Part shown: one piece after another, positions 44,226 through 52,820 of the stretch
Layout of the letters: the number at the start of each line of letters is the position of its first letter
Numbering within the stretch: the first letter of the stretch is position 1
Source of the DNA: Candidatus Rifleibacteriota bacterium
Lineage (GTDB): Bacteria; Muiribacteriota; Ozemobacteria; Ozemobacterales; Ozemobacteraceae
DNA length: 64,000 bases
Assembly (NCBI GenBank): GCA_015232575.1
Contig: JADFZL010000004.1
Span: 348,429-412,428 of the forward strand
Reading direction: 5' to 3'
Position numbers and translations under genes: made by a program
The notes under the pieces: model-generated
Databases searched by the model: none
What the model was told of the DNA's origin: nothing
The model's input: only the letters and a program-made list of their open reading frames with translations

Positions 44226-44290
44226 TGTCATTTCGACCGAAGGGAGAAATCTCGCATTTGTGAGATCTCTCACATTCGTTCGAGATAACA
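44226..44290. repeat. dispersed palindromic repeat, copy 4
   Basis: Nearly complete palindrome: TGTCATTTCGACCGAAGG then GAGAAATCTC, GAGATCTCTC and CATTCGTTCGAGATAACA. It lies in the 312-nt gap between the porin gene and pstS on the minus strand and could act as a hairpin that attenuates read-through into pst or protects mRNA ends. Confidence 0.75.
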
Positions 44291-44384
44291 GTGAATCACG
44301 TATTTTCAGATTACCTAATGGCTACCTTCATACAGTGTCGTTTTTATTCAAGCAATAAATAATTCCCTGATTCAGGACATGTCG

Positions 44385-45878
44385 TTAGAATTTTGTTTGT
44401 ACTTCCATTTGAAGACGTTTTAATTTGTAATTTCTATTATTCGTATCTTCATCAGAAATGTTTATGACATTATCAAAATACGAGGCCTTAAGAGTTACAT
44501 TTTTCATTGTCTGGCGTTCAATGGAAAACCTGCGTCCTTTTCCATTTGTTCCGCCTCCCAAAGAGTCGGAATCAGTAATTGCACCAACAACTGCATCTTT
44601 TTCAAGCATTCGGTAATCATATTTAAAGGCGTAATCTCCTGGCTTGGATAGCTTTCCAACTGACACACCCAGTAGCCATCCTTTATTGTCATCAACTTCG
44701 GAGTCCAGGTTTTTAACTATGTTTCCAAATAGTGAAACAGGCATAACTCTTTTTACGGAACCTGCTTCCCAGGTTGTTTCAACAAAACATTCTGCCTCTT
44801 TGTAATCATAAATGTACAAATTGTCAGCGTTTTTTGTGTTTCCGTAATTTCTGTTTTCACCCTGCCAGTCAAACACCTGTCTTCCTTTTGTTCTGTTAAA
44901 ACCATAGTAGCCGGCTCCAAACACGACATTGTGCTTTCTTTCATGGTTGGTATGCTTAAATGCGACCTGTCCGCCAAACATGTTTGAATCATTTGAATTG
45001 CGCCTTTCCATTAGTACAAAACCACCCAGAACGCTTGAAAAATTCCAGTCTCCATTTTTGTTTTCATATTTAACTGCGCCGCCTTCAAGCGTAAGATCGC
45101 GGTCCCAAAGCAAATCTGTTCCACCCGGGGCATGAAATGGAGTTTCGAATTTTCCGAGCATCAGCAACAATCCTTTGACATCTGAAGATCGGAAAACAAG
45201 TTGTCCGACATCTATAAATACGGGTTTCTTACTGGCTACATTTGTAAAAGTAAGATTTGTTGAAGTTGGATTTCCCTGCATTCCAACATTTCTATCTTCT
45301 GAAGTTGAGAATCTCACTTTGAAATCTGTATCTTTGTTAATGATTGTATCAAAACCAAGTCGCAGTCTTACACGCCATCTTCCATAGTTTTCCAGTGACG
45401 GAACCCAGCCCGGATAATAGATCTGGTCATACCTGACCCGGTAGTCTCCGGCGACTTTGGAACTATCTGTCCACGATTCACTCTTCTTTTCTCCGGCGTT
45501 CTCCTTCTTCGTTTCAACCCCTTTTACACTTCCATTTCCACTTGTGTTGTTGCTGTTGTTTTCACTGTAATTTTCACTGTTCTTCTCGGTGTTCTTTTCA
45601 TTGGTTTTATTCGTGATTCCTTCGAAGATATTTCCGGTATCATTTCCGCTTCTTGCTTGTACAAGTCCAATTTCTTTTTGTTCAACTTTACTCTTTTCAA
45701 GTTCTTTTTCTGTTTCAAGCACTTTTACTCGATTCATTAATTCTTTTACCTGAGCCTTAAGTTCTTCAAGCGTAGATTCCGCAAACAATTGTACCGGAAA
45801 TGCCATTAGAATAATTATTACCTTAAAAAGCACAATCAACTTGAAATTTTGAGTTTTAATTCTATTTTTATTATACAA
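44385..45878 (-). CDS. Porin_5-like outer membrane porin of the phosphate island
   Basis: 497 residues from a TTG at 45878, chosen because a perfect AGGAGG lies 7 nt upstream; the frame reaches a TTG at 45911. A signal peptide ends near 'PVQLFA/EST'. It is followed by a coiled coil ('LEELKAQVKELMNRVKVLET'), a low-complexity Asn/Glu/Lys linker (about 75-130), and a beta-barrel beginning 'VAGDYRVRYDQIYYPGW', 'YGRWRVRLRLGFDTI', with 'LMLGKFETPFHAPGGTDLLW' and a C-terminal Phe. The coiled coil plus barrel is typical of porins anchored to peptidoglycan. A PHO-type box in its promoter and the pst genes downstream suggest phosphate or phosphorylated-solute uptake (inference). Confidence 0.82.
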   Translation of the reverse strand: MYNKNRIKTQNFKLIVLFKVIIILMAFPVQLFAESTLEELKAQVKELMNRVKVLETEKELEKSKVEQKEIGLVQARSGNDTGNIFEGITNKTNEKNTEKNSENYSENNSNNTSGNGSVKGVETKKENAGEKKSESWTDSSKVAGDYRVRYDQIYYPGWVPSLENYGRWRVRLRLGFDTIINKDTDFKVRFSTSEDRNVGMQGNPTSTNLTFTNVASKKPVFIDVGQLVFRSSDVKGLLLMLGKFETPFHAPGGTDLLWDRDLTLEGGAVKYENKNGDWNFSSVLGGFVLMERRNSNDSNMFGGQVAFKHTNHERKHNVVFGAGYYGFNRTKGRQVFDWQGENRNYGNTKNADNLYIYDYKEAECFVETTWEAGSVKRVMPVSLFGNIVKNLDSEVDDNKGWLLGVSVGKLSKPGDYAFKYDYRMLEKDAVVGAITDSDSLGGGTNGKGRRFSIERQTMKNVTLKASYFDNVINISDEDTNNRNYKLKRLQMEVQTKF

Positions 45879-45895
45879 AGATATGCCTCCTGATT

Positions 45896-45983
45896 TTTTT
45901 CTGTTCCGCAATCAATATGGCGCAGAATATAAACCAGAATTGTTAAGATTGTATTAAGGTTCGGTGAGGTTATTGTTATTTTC
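45896..45983 (-). promoter_or_regulatory. porin promoter with PHO-type box; repeat C copy 1
   Basis: On the minus strand CTTAATACAATCTTAACAAT (45939-45958) gives two TTAAYR half-sites 11 nt apart, followed 9 nt later by TATATT (45926-45931) as -10, the geometry of a PhoB-activated promoter. The whole 88-bp segment is duplicated at 48323-48411, where the TTAACA half-site is lost. Confidence 0.65.
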
Positions 45984-45993
45984 TCCTGCGGAA

Positions 45994-46108
45994 GGTGTGA
46001 AAAAAACCTTTTTAGGAAAAATGAACCCTTGTAAGTTGCATCAGCAGCGAAACGTTTTTTGTGAAAAATCAATTATTCCACAGCTTTGCGGCAGTTCCGG
46101 AAAAAGTT
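45994..46108. repeat. ~115-bp intergenic repeat D, copy 2
   Basis: Matches 35337-35455 in the same orientation (AACCCTTGTAAG, CAGCAGCGAAACG, AAAAATCAATTATTCCACAGC). It directly adjoins the porin promoter segment. The rest of the gap to 46285 has no supported gene. Confidence 0.6.
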
Positions 46109-46285
46109 AGCAGGAAATAATTTGATCAATTTAGACAGTGAAGAATTGTTACTGAAGAAAAGTTATGACTCTTACAGTTGTTCAGAGCTGCAGGAAAAGC
46201 AGAGAAAACGGCTTTTCCATTTATTCAATGCATCTCTGAAACAATTCCCCCACATAACTGGATTTTTCCTCATTCTGAAAATATA

Positions 46286-48121
46286 TTATTGAAGTTTTCG
46301 TGCTGGTTTCCTGCTTTTGGATGATTTTGATGCTGATGATTTATGTGCAAATGTAGCGTAGTTGTTATCGCAGTCGATGATGCGAAATTCTGTGTCGTTA
46401 ACAAATACAAGAATGACAGACCGTAATACCGAGGCGCCTTCTGTAAGCGAATCGTAAAAGCGCTCGTCGCCTCTGTATTTTTTTATCTGTTCTTTTGCCT
46501 CAGTGATCTTTTTTTCAATCTGGCTCTCAGTAGCTTTTTTACCGAGGTATTTCACTTCAATAAGCCAGTTGTATTTGATAATGCCTGCCATATTGGCTGC
46601 ACGCCTGAGAACGATGTCAGAATAACCGCGTTGCATTTCGCTTTCAGTGTAGATAAAATATGCCGCATCAAGTGAAAACAGTGCCAGCATGTAAAATTTG
46701 AATGAATGTTCATCCACGGGCGCAAAATCTCTGTTGGACATTGCTTTTACGACATTTTTGAAGGTATACTCAGTAAAGTCTTTTATTTCTCCTTTGCTGT
46801 GCATTAATTCAAATGTTTTGAGTAATTCGTAGTGATTCAGCGATGACCCGATGAATTCTTCGAATTTGCCTCTGATATACTCCCAGTAAAGTTTCCGTAC
46901 AACATAATTCGGAATTGTCAGTTTTGTTAATCCGCTCGATGAATCGCATATAGTAAGAATGCCGAGATAGTACATCAGGGAAAAAAGAGAATTGATTTTA
47001 ATCAGGTCGGGAAGTCTGAATCGGTCTTCAATCTGGCATAAAATTTGATTTTCCTTCAGGATTTCCATTACATAATCAAACATTTTCTGAGGTTCATTGC
47101 CGATTTTTGAAATGTAATCAAGTTTATTGAAATCTGTCTGCATATTTCTGTCAAGCATTTCGCGCGGGTAATCGCCTTTTTTCTGAAACTGATTGAGAAA
47201 AAAGAGCGTCATAGAAGGATTATAAATCTTTTTCGAAGCATCAGGACTGAAAATATAGCCATTGTAGTATTTTTTTATATCAGATAAAATTTCGTCCTGA
47301 GGTTTATCTGTATTTGTCGCCTCAATGACTGATGCCAGCATCTTTTTGACTTCATCTTCTGTGAACCCCGGCAACTCATTGAAATCTGATTCGAGTGAAA
47401 TATTCGACAAAATATTTGCACCACTTGTCAGGTCATCAACTACAAGTGGACTGACGCCGGTAATAAAAATCCGGTCGATAACCCCGCCGTCTTTACCTGC
47501 ATATATCTTGAGGTTTTTAAAGAAGGATTTGATATATCCATCGCCTGTAATGAGACTCTGGTAATCCCTCTCGCGGCGTGTGCTCCAGAGTTCATTTGAA
47601 AAATTGTCGTATTCGTCAATGAACAGATAGAGTTTGAACCCAGCTTCGGAAAGTTTAGTTAATATTGTTCCCAGAAGTGGTTCAACGAAATCTGCTTCAG
47701 ATACCAGTTTTATTGTTTCCGAATCAAAATCAATCAAGTGTTTATAGCGGGAAATAAAATCCCTGATTCTTCCTCTGACTGATTCAAAAAAATTCTTCTG
47801 TATAATTTCAATACCCTGACTTACATCAATTCCGGAAAAATCAAGTTTTAGTACAAGATAGGAATTTCTGCAGGGAGTAGGGTTTTGATGAATGTAGAGC
47901 CCTTTGAAAAGCTTTTCGAATTTGTCTTTCATGGCAATGTCGTAATAAGATGCCATTGTATCAATAAAAAGGCTTTTTCCAAAGCGGCGTGGTCGAACAA
48001 AGAGCAAGTACTGTTCGTTCAGATTCTCAATTTTCTCGATATATTGCGTTCGATCAACATATAAGTAACCATCACTACGCAGCTTTTCAAAAGATGCTAT
48101 TCCGTAGGGCAGCTTTTCCAT
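46286..48121 (-). CDS. AAA-ATPase-like / PD-(D/E)XK (PF09820-PF08011 type) protein
   Basis: 611 residues. The N-terminal AAA-ATPase_like domain starts with the family hallmark 'LPYGIASFEKLRSDGYLYVD' and 'RTQYIEKIE', has a degenerate P-loop 'RPRRFGKSLFIDTM' and a Walker B-like 'KLYLFIDEYDNF'. The C-terminal PD-(D/E)XK_9 domain has 'RGYSDIVLRRAANM' and 'YNWLIEVKYLG' (Asp, Glu-x-Lys). Such proteins are abundant and of unknown function; nuclease-based defence or mobile-element biology is suspected. The gene shares its 154-bp leader with the Rpn gene and is flanked by 88-bp direct repeats (C1 45896-45983, C2 48323-48411). Confidence 0.9.
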   Translation of the reverse strand: MEKLPYGIASFEKLRSDGYLYVDRTQYIEKIENLNEQYLLFVRPRRFGKSLFIDTMASYYDIAMKDKFEKLFKGLYIHQNPTPCRNSYLVLKLDFSGIDVSQGIEIIQKNFFESVRGRIRDFISRYKHLIDFDSETIKLVSEADFVEPLLGTILTKLSEAGFKLYLFIDEYDNFSNELWSTRRERDYQSLITGDGYIKSFFKNLKIYAGKDGGVIDRIFITGVSPLVVDDLTSGANILSNISLESDFNELPGFTEDEVKKMLASVIEATNTDKPQDEILSDIKKYYNGYIFSPDASKKIYNPSMTLFFLNQFQKKGDYPREMLDRNMQTDFNKLDYISKIGNEPQKMFDYVMEILKENQILCQIEDRFRLPDLIKINSLFSLMYYLGILTICDSSSGLTKLTIPNYVVRKLYWEYIRGKFEEFIGSSLNHYELLKTFELMHSKGEIKDFTEYTFKNVVKAMSNRDFAPVDEHSFKFYMLALFSLDAAYFIYTESEMQRGYSDIVLRRAANMAGIIKYNWLIEVKYLGKKATESQIEKKITEAKEQIKKYRGDERFYDSLTEGASVLRSVILVFVNDTEFRIIDCDNNYATFAHKSSASKSSKSRKPARKLQ

Positions 48122-48272
48122 TTCACTTTCTCCTGAAAATTAGTGATTCACTTCAAAGCTGCTTCTTTAACCAACTGAAACAGCCATGCTTAATATCGCA
48201 CTTCTGATATAATTCATTCGAAACGAATAATGTTACCATATTCAAATTCTTTTGCAAAGATTTAATAGATGC
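48119..48272 (-). promoter_or_regulatory. shared nuclease leader, copy B
   Basis: 154 bp before the AAA/PD-(D/E)XK start codon, homologous end to end with copy A at 39031-39184. It keeps the TTTGCA-17-TAACAT promoter on the minus strand. The inverted repeat next to it differs in sequence (ATTCG/CGAAT instead of TTCATT/AATGAA) but still pairs, which hints at selection for the structure or for a bound protein. Confidence 0.75.
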
Positions 48273-48322
48273 CTTGACAGATACCTTATCAATAAGTGGA
48301 GTAAACTTGTATGAGCTCAACA

Positions 48323-48411
48323 TTTTTCTGCTCCGGAATCAATATGGCGCAGAGTTATAAACCAGAATTATTCCTATTGTATTACGGTTCGATGAGGTTA
48401 ATTTTATTTTC
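48323..48411. repeat. repeat C copy 2
   Basis: 89-bp direct copy of the porin promoter segment at 45896-45983 (shared: ATCAATATGGCGCAGA, ATAAACCAGAATT, ATTGTATTA, GGTTCG, TGAGGTTA). The PHO half-site TTAACA has become GGAATA. No open frame follows it on the minus strand, so it is a relic. The rest of 48273-48560 has no other feature apart from the M14 gene's ribosome site. Confidence 0.7.
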
Positions 48412-48566
48412 AGGCACACTGAAGAGTAAATTTCAAAAATAGTTCAACATTATTAATTTATTTTTCGTTTTCTCTTATTAGTTCCGGTTCAGTTTTTATA
48501 AAAAAAACGCCTATTCAGAGTTTATACACATCTGGAGGCCGGCTGGAACATAAGGAGAAAATGGGA

Positions 48567-50027
48567 ATGAGGCTTTTTTCTGTATTGTTATGTGCAATTT
48601 TAGTTTTTTTCGCTTGTACTGAACTTCATGCAGGTGACCCCCGAAAGATTGTCAGAATTGATGGTCTTTCCAGCACAGAAGTTTCTTCTCTCGGAGCTCA
48701 AGGATATGACATTGCCAGAGCTGGAGAAGATTTCGCCGAAATAGTTGTCTCTCAGAATGAATTAAAGAAGCTGACAAAACTCCATTACAAAAAGTCAAAA
48801 TTGACAGTACTAGTCGCTGACGTTGGCGCATATATTAACAAGGTTCTTGCCGATCAAACTCCCGGAGCAGAATATTATACGTACGAACGTCTGGTAGCGA
48901 CATTGAATCAATGGGCTGAACAGTATCCAACAATTGCAAAATTGTACTCTATCGGAAAATCTTCCGAAGGGCGCGATATTCTTGCAATGAAGATTTCTGA
49001 TAATCCGGATGTGAATGAATCAGAGCCAGCCGCTTTTATCAATGGCGGACATCACGCTCGAGAGTGGATATCCATCGAAACACCAATGGAGGCAATGAAA
49101 CAGCTTCTCGAGGGTTACGGCAAAGATTCAAAGCTTACTCAGCTTGTAAATACAAGGGAAACATGGTTTATTCCGGTTGTAAACCCTGATGGATGGATAT
49201 ATTCACAGACCCAAAGCAAGTTCTGGCGGAAAAACCGCCGCCAGATCGACTCGGTAAATTTTGGAGTCGATCTAAACCGTAATTACAGCTATAAATGGGG
49301 AAATTCAGGCGCATCAGAGGACCCATCTGCTGATACTTATGCCGGACCAAACGCCTTCAGTGAACCTGAAACACAGGCAATTAAAGCACTTTGTGAACGC
49401 GAACGTTTTCAGACATGCCTTTCCTTTCACAGTTATTCCGAATTAAATCTTTATCCATTCAGCTATGCCAAGGCAGCCCCTAACCCTGACAAATCAAAGT
49501 TTCAATACCTTGCACAGGATATCGGTGAATTTAATCACTACATGCCCCAGAACAGCGCTGAACTTTATCCGGCAAGCGGCGTCATCGACGACTGGATTTA
49601 TACCAGCTTTAAAACAATGGCCATCACAATAGAACTGGGTAAGACATTCATTCCACCAGCCAATCAAATTGCTGAAATAAATAAGCTCAACGTTCCAGCA
49701 GTGTTTTTAATGATGGAAAAAGCAGGCACTTACGGAATCACAACACCAGGCAATTTCTTCAATCCAGAGTCCTTGATGGAAACCCAAACTGGAATAGCAG
49801 CACTGGTCGATGGAGCTGATTTTTTGGATAGTCTTTCAACTGATCACCAACTTAAAACTATTGACAAATTGCAGAAAATCGGACTACGAGTTTCTGAATT
49901 GACTGCCCTAGAAATGCTAAGCGGCAACTCAACAACCTGGAATGTCCTTCAGGATTCTCCCTCCGCAAGCTTTGTTATTCCGTTAGTAAAAAATCGTTTG
50001 AAATTTGCTGAAATCCACGATAAATAG
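48567..50027 (+). CDS. secreted M14 zinc carboxypeptidase
   Basis: 486 residues from the ATG at 48567. GGAG at 48554-48557 is 9 nt from this codon but only 3 nt from the ATG at 48561. A signal peptide ends near 'TELHA/GDP'. After a ~95-residue propeptide comes the M14 domain: zinc ligands His163 and Glu166 in 'GGHHAREWIS', His288 in 'SFHSYSE', and catalytic Glu356 in 'AITIELGKT'; 'GVDLNRNYSYKWG' holds the substrate-binding Asn-Arg. It removes C-terminal residues from peptides outside the cell. The ~110-residue C-terminal tail is helical and unassigned. Confidence 0.93.
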   Translation: MRLFSVLLCAILVFFACTELHAGDPRKIVRIDGLSSTEVSSLGAQGYDIARAGEDFAEIVVSQNELKKLTKLHYKKSKLTVLVADVGAYINKVLADQTPGAEYYTYERLVATLNQWAEQYPTIAKLYSIGKSSEGRDILAMKISDNPDVNESEPAAFINGGHHAREWISIETPMEAMKQLLEGYGKDSKLTQLVNTRETWFIPVVNPDGWIYSQTQSKFWRKNRRQIDSVNFGVDLNRNYSYKWGNSGASEDPSADTYAGPNAFSEPETQAIKALCERERFQTCLSFHSYSELNLYPFSYAKAAPNPDKSKFQYLAQDIGEFNHYMPQNSAELYPASGVIDDWIYTSFKTMAITIELGKTFIPPANQIAEINKLNVPAVFLMMEKAGTYGITTPGNFFNPESLMETQTGIAALVDGADFLDSLSTDHQLKTIDKLQKIGLRVSELTALEMLSGNSTTWNVLQDSPSASFVIPLVKNRLKFAEIHDK

Positions 50028-50038
50028 ATTTCACTTGA

Positions 50039-50198
50039 TTGCATATTTTCTGAAAGAGACTTTGAAATTCATTCTTTTAGAACGATTCCCTCAATATCTT
50101 TATTGACTGATCAGTGTAAACGCGCTTAGTTCCAAAGAAGCAACAGTATTTCAGGTTCATCTTCGGAAAAGAATTTAATACATTCAATTCGTTTGCTT
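50039..50198. repeat. repeat E copy 1
   Basis: 160-bp direct repeat with 52821-52979, about nine of ten bases identical by eye (shared: TTGCATATTTTCTGAAA, AATATCTTTATTGACTGATC, AAGAAGCAACAGTATTT). The two copies flank the TPR/Sel1 gene 2.78 kb apart. Confidence 0.85.
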
Positions 50199-50214
50199 AG
50201 AATTACTCCAAGTG

Positions 50215-50247
50215 CTAATTCAGCCTTGTTGTACAAGGCTGAATTAG
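50215..50247. terminator. 14-bp inverted repeat after M14 gene
   Basis: CTAATTCAGCCTTG (50215-50228) and CAAGGCTGAATTAG (50234-50247), perfect with a 5-nt loop. It has no T run; it may end the M14 transcript and, from the other side, TPR gene read-through. Confidence 0.55.
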
Positions 50248-50253
50248 AAAAGA

Positions 50254-50367
50254 ATGAAATTCGGATATCCGAATCATCCAAGAAAAGAAATACCGGAAGA
50301 AATTAAATGGATAGGAGAAAATGGCTTTGATTCCGTATTTCTCTTCCTGGAGCCCGATTATTCCTGA
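50254..50367 (+). pseudogene. truncated N-terminus of a TIM-barrel sugar isomerase/epimerase-like gene
   Basis: A 37-codon frame reading 'MKFGYPNHPRKEIPEEIKW' then 'IGENGFDSVFLFLEPDYS' and stop. This resembles the first strand and helix of xylose-isomerase-like TIM-barrel proteins, which commonly begin with such a pattern. The frame ends inside the last codons of the TPR gene on the other strand (stop at 50358), so the rest of the gene has been replaced. It marks a rearrangement junction beside repeat E copy 1. Identification rests on this short stretch only. Confidence 0.45.
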
Positions 50368-52712
50368 TTAAAGGCTTCCTGAAGTGCCGCGCACATTTCT
50401 GCATTCCTTTCCTTAAGGTAGGTTATTTCTTCTTCGGCGACCTTGCGATTTCCCCCGCGAAGAAAAACAAAACCGCGTTCCATGTGTATCGCATTGCTGT
50501 CTGGAAGTGCTTTGATGGCTTCGTTGCATGTATTCATTGCATTTTCATTATCCTGCATTGTTAAATAATTTCTGATTATAGTAATGTAGGCTTCTTCACA
50601 CTTGGGATTCATGGAGATTGCTTTACGGCATAATTTAATGGCTTCTTCGGAAGACAGAGTGCGCTGAGCTTGTGTAACCAGGTATTTCGGATCATCCTTG
50701 CACTGTAACTCCTGCTCCTTTTCTGTAATACTTCGTGCAAGAGATTTGGTCAAAGATTCTGCCCGTTTGCTTTTTATTCCCGCGAGAATTGTCTGTTGTT
50801 TTCGTGCAGCCTCAAATTCTCCGAGCTCTTTGTGGGCGATCCCTATCATAAAAGCTGTCATGGGCTCTTCCGGAAACGCCGCAGCTTTCTTTTTGAGGTG
50901 AACGATGGCTTCCTTGTATTTTTCCTGCTGAAATAACATAATACCCATTTCTCCGTGGGCCTCAGGAAAATCAGCATTAATGGCAAAGAGGGTTTCAAAT
51001 TCCCTGGTCGCTTCTTCGAATCGCTTGCCGGTGGCAAGTATTTTTGCAAGCATCAGCCTCGCTTCGAGAGATTTCGGATTGAATCGGAGCGACATACATA
51101 CTGACTTTTCAGCGTTTGTCAAATGTTCCTGCTGAAGGATAGCTGCTTTAGTTTTTGAATTATCACCATTGAAGTTTGAACTTTTAGCATTGGTCATTGG
51201 AACTGCGACTTCCTTTGCGAGGTGAAGAAAGATTTCTCCCATTACAAGGCGAGCTTCGGCAGAGACTGGGAAGGCAGAAATTGTTTTCCTGAATATTTTT
51301 TCTGCTTCCTGAAAATATCCTTCCTTAATATATGCCAAACCAAGCTGATACTGAAGATTTGTATCGTCAATGTTCTTGGAGGCTGCCTCTTCAAGGATGG
51401 TGGATGAAGCAATTTTTTCAGGTTTTATGAAGGGGTCCCGGATTGGCTCTGAAGCGCTTCGCATTGTGCTGTGAGATGAGGGAAGCTGCGAAAGAAGTTC
51501 CTCCCCTTCTTCCCTGTTACCAAGGTCGAAAAGAATCTGGCATTGATTTGCTGCACCAGTGGGGTCTCCATTTTTCATAAGGGTCTTCCCAAGAAGACAA
51601 CGGAATGAGGCATCATCGGGAGATATTATCAAAAGCCGTTTGAGAAAACCATCGGCGGCAGAAAAGTTTCCTGAATCAAAAGCCAGTTTTGCTGAATTCT
51701 GCAAAAGGGTAGGAGAATCGGGTTCGATCGAAAGCCCTTTGTTAAAGAGCTCCGTTGCTTCCTGTTGTCGCCCGAGATCTACGAGGAGGAGTCCCAGATT
51801 GTTGAGGACTTTGGTATCTTCAGGGGCGAGTTTGAGGGCCTCTTTCAGTTCTGTTTCAGCTTGTTCTTTTTTTCCCAGTATCCCGAGGGTTGTACCAAGA
51901 TTTAAACGGAATTTCGGGCTTTTCGGCTGGAGGTGTACGGCTTTAGTGAATGCTTTTTCAGCCTCAGAATATTTCTTCAGGCGTTCATGTGCCATGCCAA
52001 GGTGATTCCAGGCTTCTGCGTAATCAGGTTTGAGTCGGATGGCTTCATTCAAATCAACTATTGATTCTGCATGATTTCCCTGTTCGAGCTTGACTCCGCC
52101 CAGCAGAAAAAAGGCTTCCGGATTTGCAGGATTTTCCTTTACAGCTTTTTTCAGGATATCTTTGCAATCCTTAAATTGACCGAGGTCTCCGAACATCCGG
52201 GCCTGCATAACCATGCCCTCTGCGTTGGCTTTTCTTTCCGGGGAAACCGCTTCTGGGGAATTGTCAGTGTTTATTTTTGTCTCGCCGATATTTTGTGTAT
52301 TTGCCTGTGCATTTGTGTTTTTCATGGAGTTTAATTCTTCGATTGCTTTCGGAAAACCTCTCTCTGCCGCCATATTCAGCCATTTGGTTCCCTCTTTTTC
52401 ATCAACCGGTATTCCCGTTCCCTTCAAATACATCACTCCCAGGAAATACGCTGCCTTGGCATCACCCTTTTCGGCAGATTCCTTCCACAGGATTTCAGCC
52501 TTTTTCATGTTTTTGGTGACTCCCTGTCCCTTGGCATACATTAGCCCGAGAATTGTCCTTGCAATTGTGTCGCCGTTATTTGCCAGCGGAAGCAGTTCTT
52601 TAAGAGCTGTTTGAAAATTTCCACTGGAATAGGCATTTTGAGCTTCATTCAGTCCTGCTGATATTGGCGGAACAAATACCAATAATGCAAAAAAAATCCA
52701 TCTTGTCTTCAT
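50358..52712 (-). CDS. secreted Sel1/TPR-repeat protein
   Basis: 784 residues from the ATG at 52712, with GGAGG 9-13 nt upstream; the frame extends to 52826 into repeat E but without a ribosome site. A signal peptide ends near 'PPISA/GLN'. Sel1-like repeats at about 25-130 ('ARTILGLMYAKGQGVTKNMK', 'AAYFLGVMYLKGTGIPVDEK') are followed by a linker and at least fifteen TPR units to the C-terminus. It should be a periplasmic or surface scaffold. Related TPR domains occur in secretion and cell-envelope assembly proteins, but no specific role can be given. The gene stands alone between two 160-bp direct repeats. Confidence 0.82.
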   Translation of the reverse strand: MKTRWIFFALLVFVPPISAGLNEAQNAYSSGNFQTALKELLPLANNGDTIARTILGLMYAKGQGVTKNMKKAEILWKESAEKGDAKAAYFLGVMYLKGTGIPVDEKEGTKWLNMAAERGFPKAIEELNSMKNTNAQANTQNIGETKINTDNSPEAVSPERKANAEGMVMQARMFGDLGQFKDCKDILKKAVKENPANPEAFFLLGGVKLEQGNHAESIVDLNEAIRLKPDYAEAWNHLGMAHERLKKYSEAEKAFTKAVHLQPKSPKFRLNLGTTLGILGKKEQAETELKEALKLAPEDTKVLNNLGLLLVDLGRQQEATELFNKGLSIEPDSPTLLQNSAKLAFDSGNFSAADGFLKRLLIISPDDASFRCLLGKTLMKNGDPTGAANQCQILFDLGNREEGEELLSQLPSSHSTMRSASEPIRDPFIKPEKIASSTILEEAASKNIDDTNLQYQLGLAYIKEGYFQEAEKIFRKTISAFPVSAEARLVMGEIFLHLAKEVAVPMTNAKSSNFNGDNSKTKAAILQQEHLTNAEKSVCMSLRFNPKSLEARLMLAKILATGKRFEEATREFETLFAINADFPEAHGEMGIMLFQQEKYKEAIVHLKKKAAAFPEEPMTAFMIGIAHKELGEFEAARKQQTILAGIKSKRAESLTKSLARSITEKEQELQCKDDPKYLVTQAQRTLSSEEAIKLCRKAISMNPKCEEAYITIIRNYLTMQDNENAMNTCNEAIKALPDSNAIHMERGFVFLRGGNRKVAEEEITYLKERNAEMCAALQEAFNQE

Positions 52713-52820
52713 GTTTTCAGAACCTCCATACAATTTTGGCAAAAGCGTCAGCTTGATTTCTCTTATATGAAAGTGTATCACAGTGTAATAACATTCACTC
52801 TTTTTTTTGATCAGTAAGAA

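Noticed and set aside
46086..46292. 68-codon frame on the plus strand behind repeat D
   Set aside because: No ribosome site and no family resemblance; it overlaps the 3' end of the AAA/PD-(D/E)XK gene and starts within a repeat.
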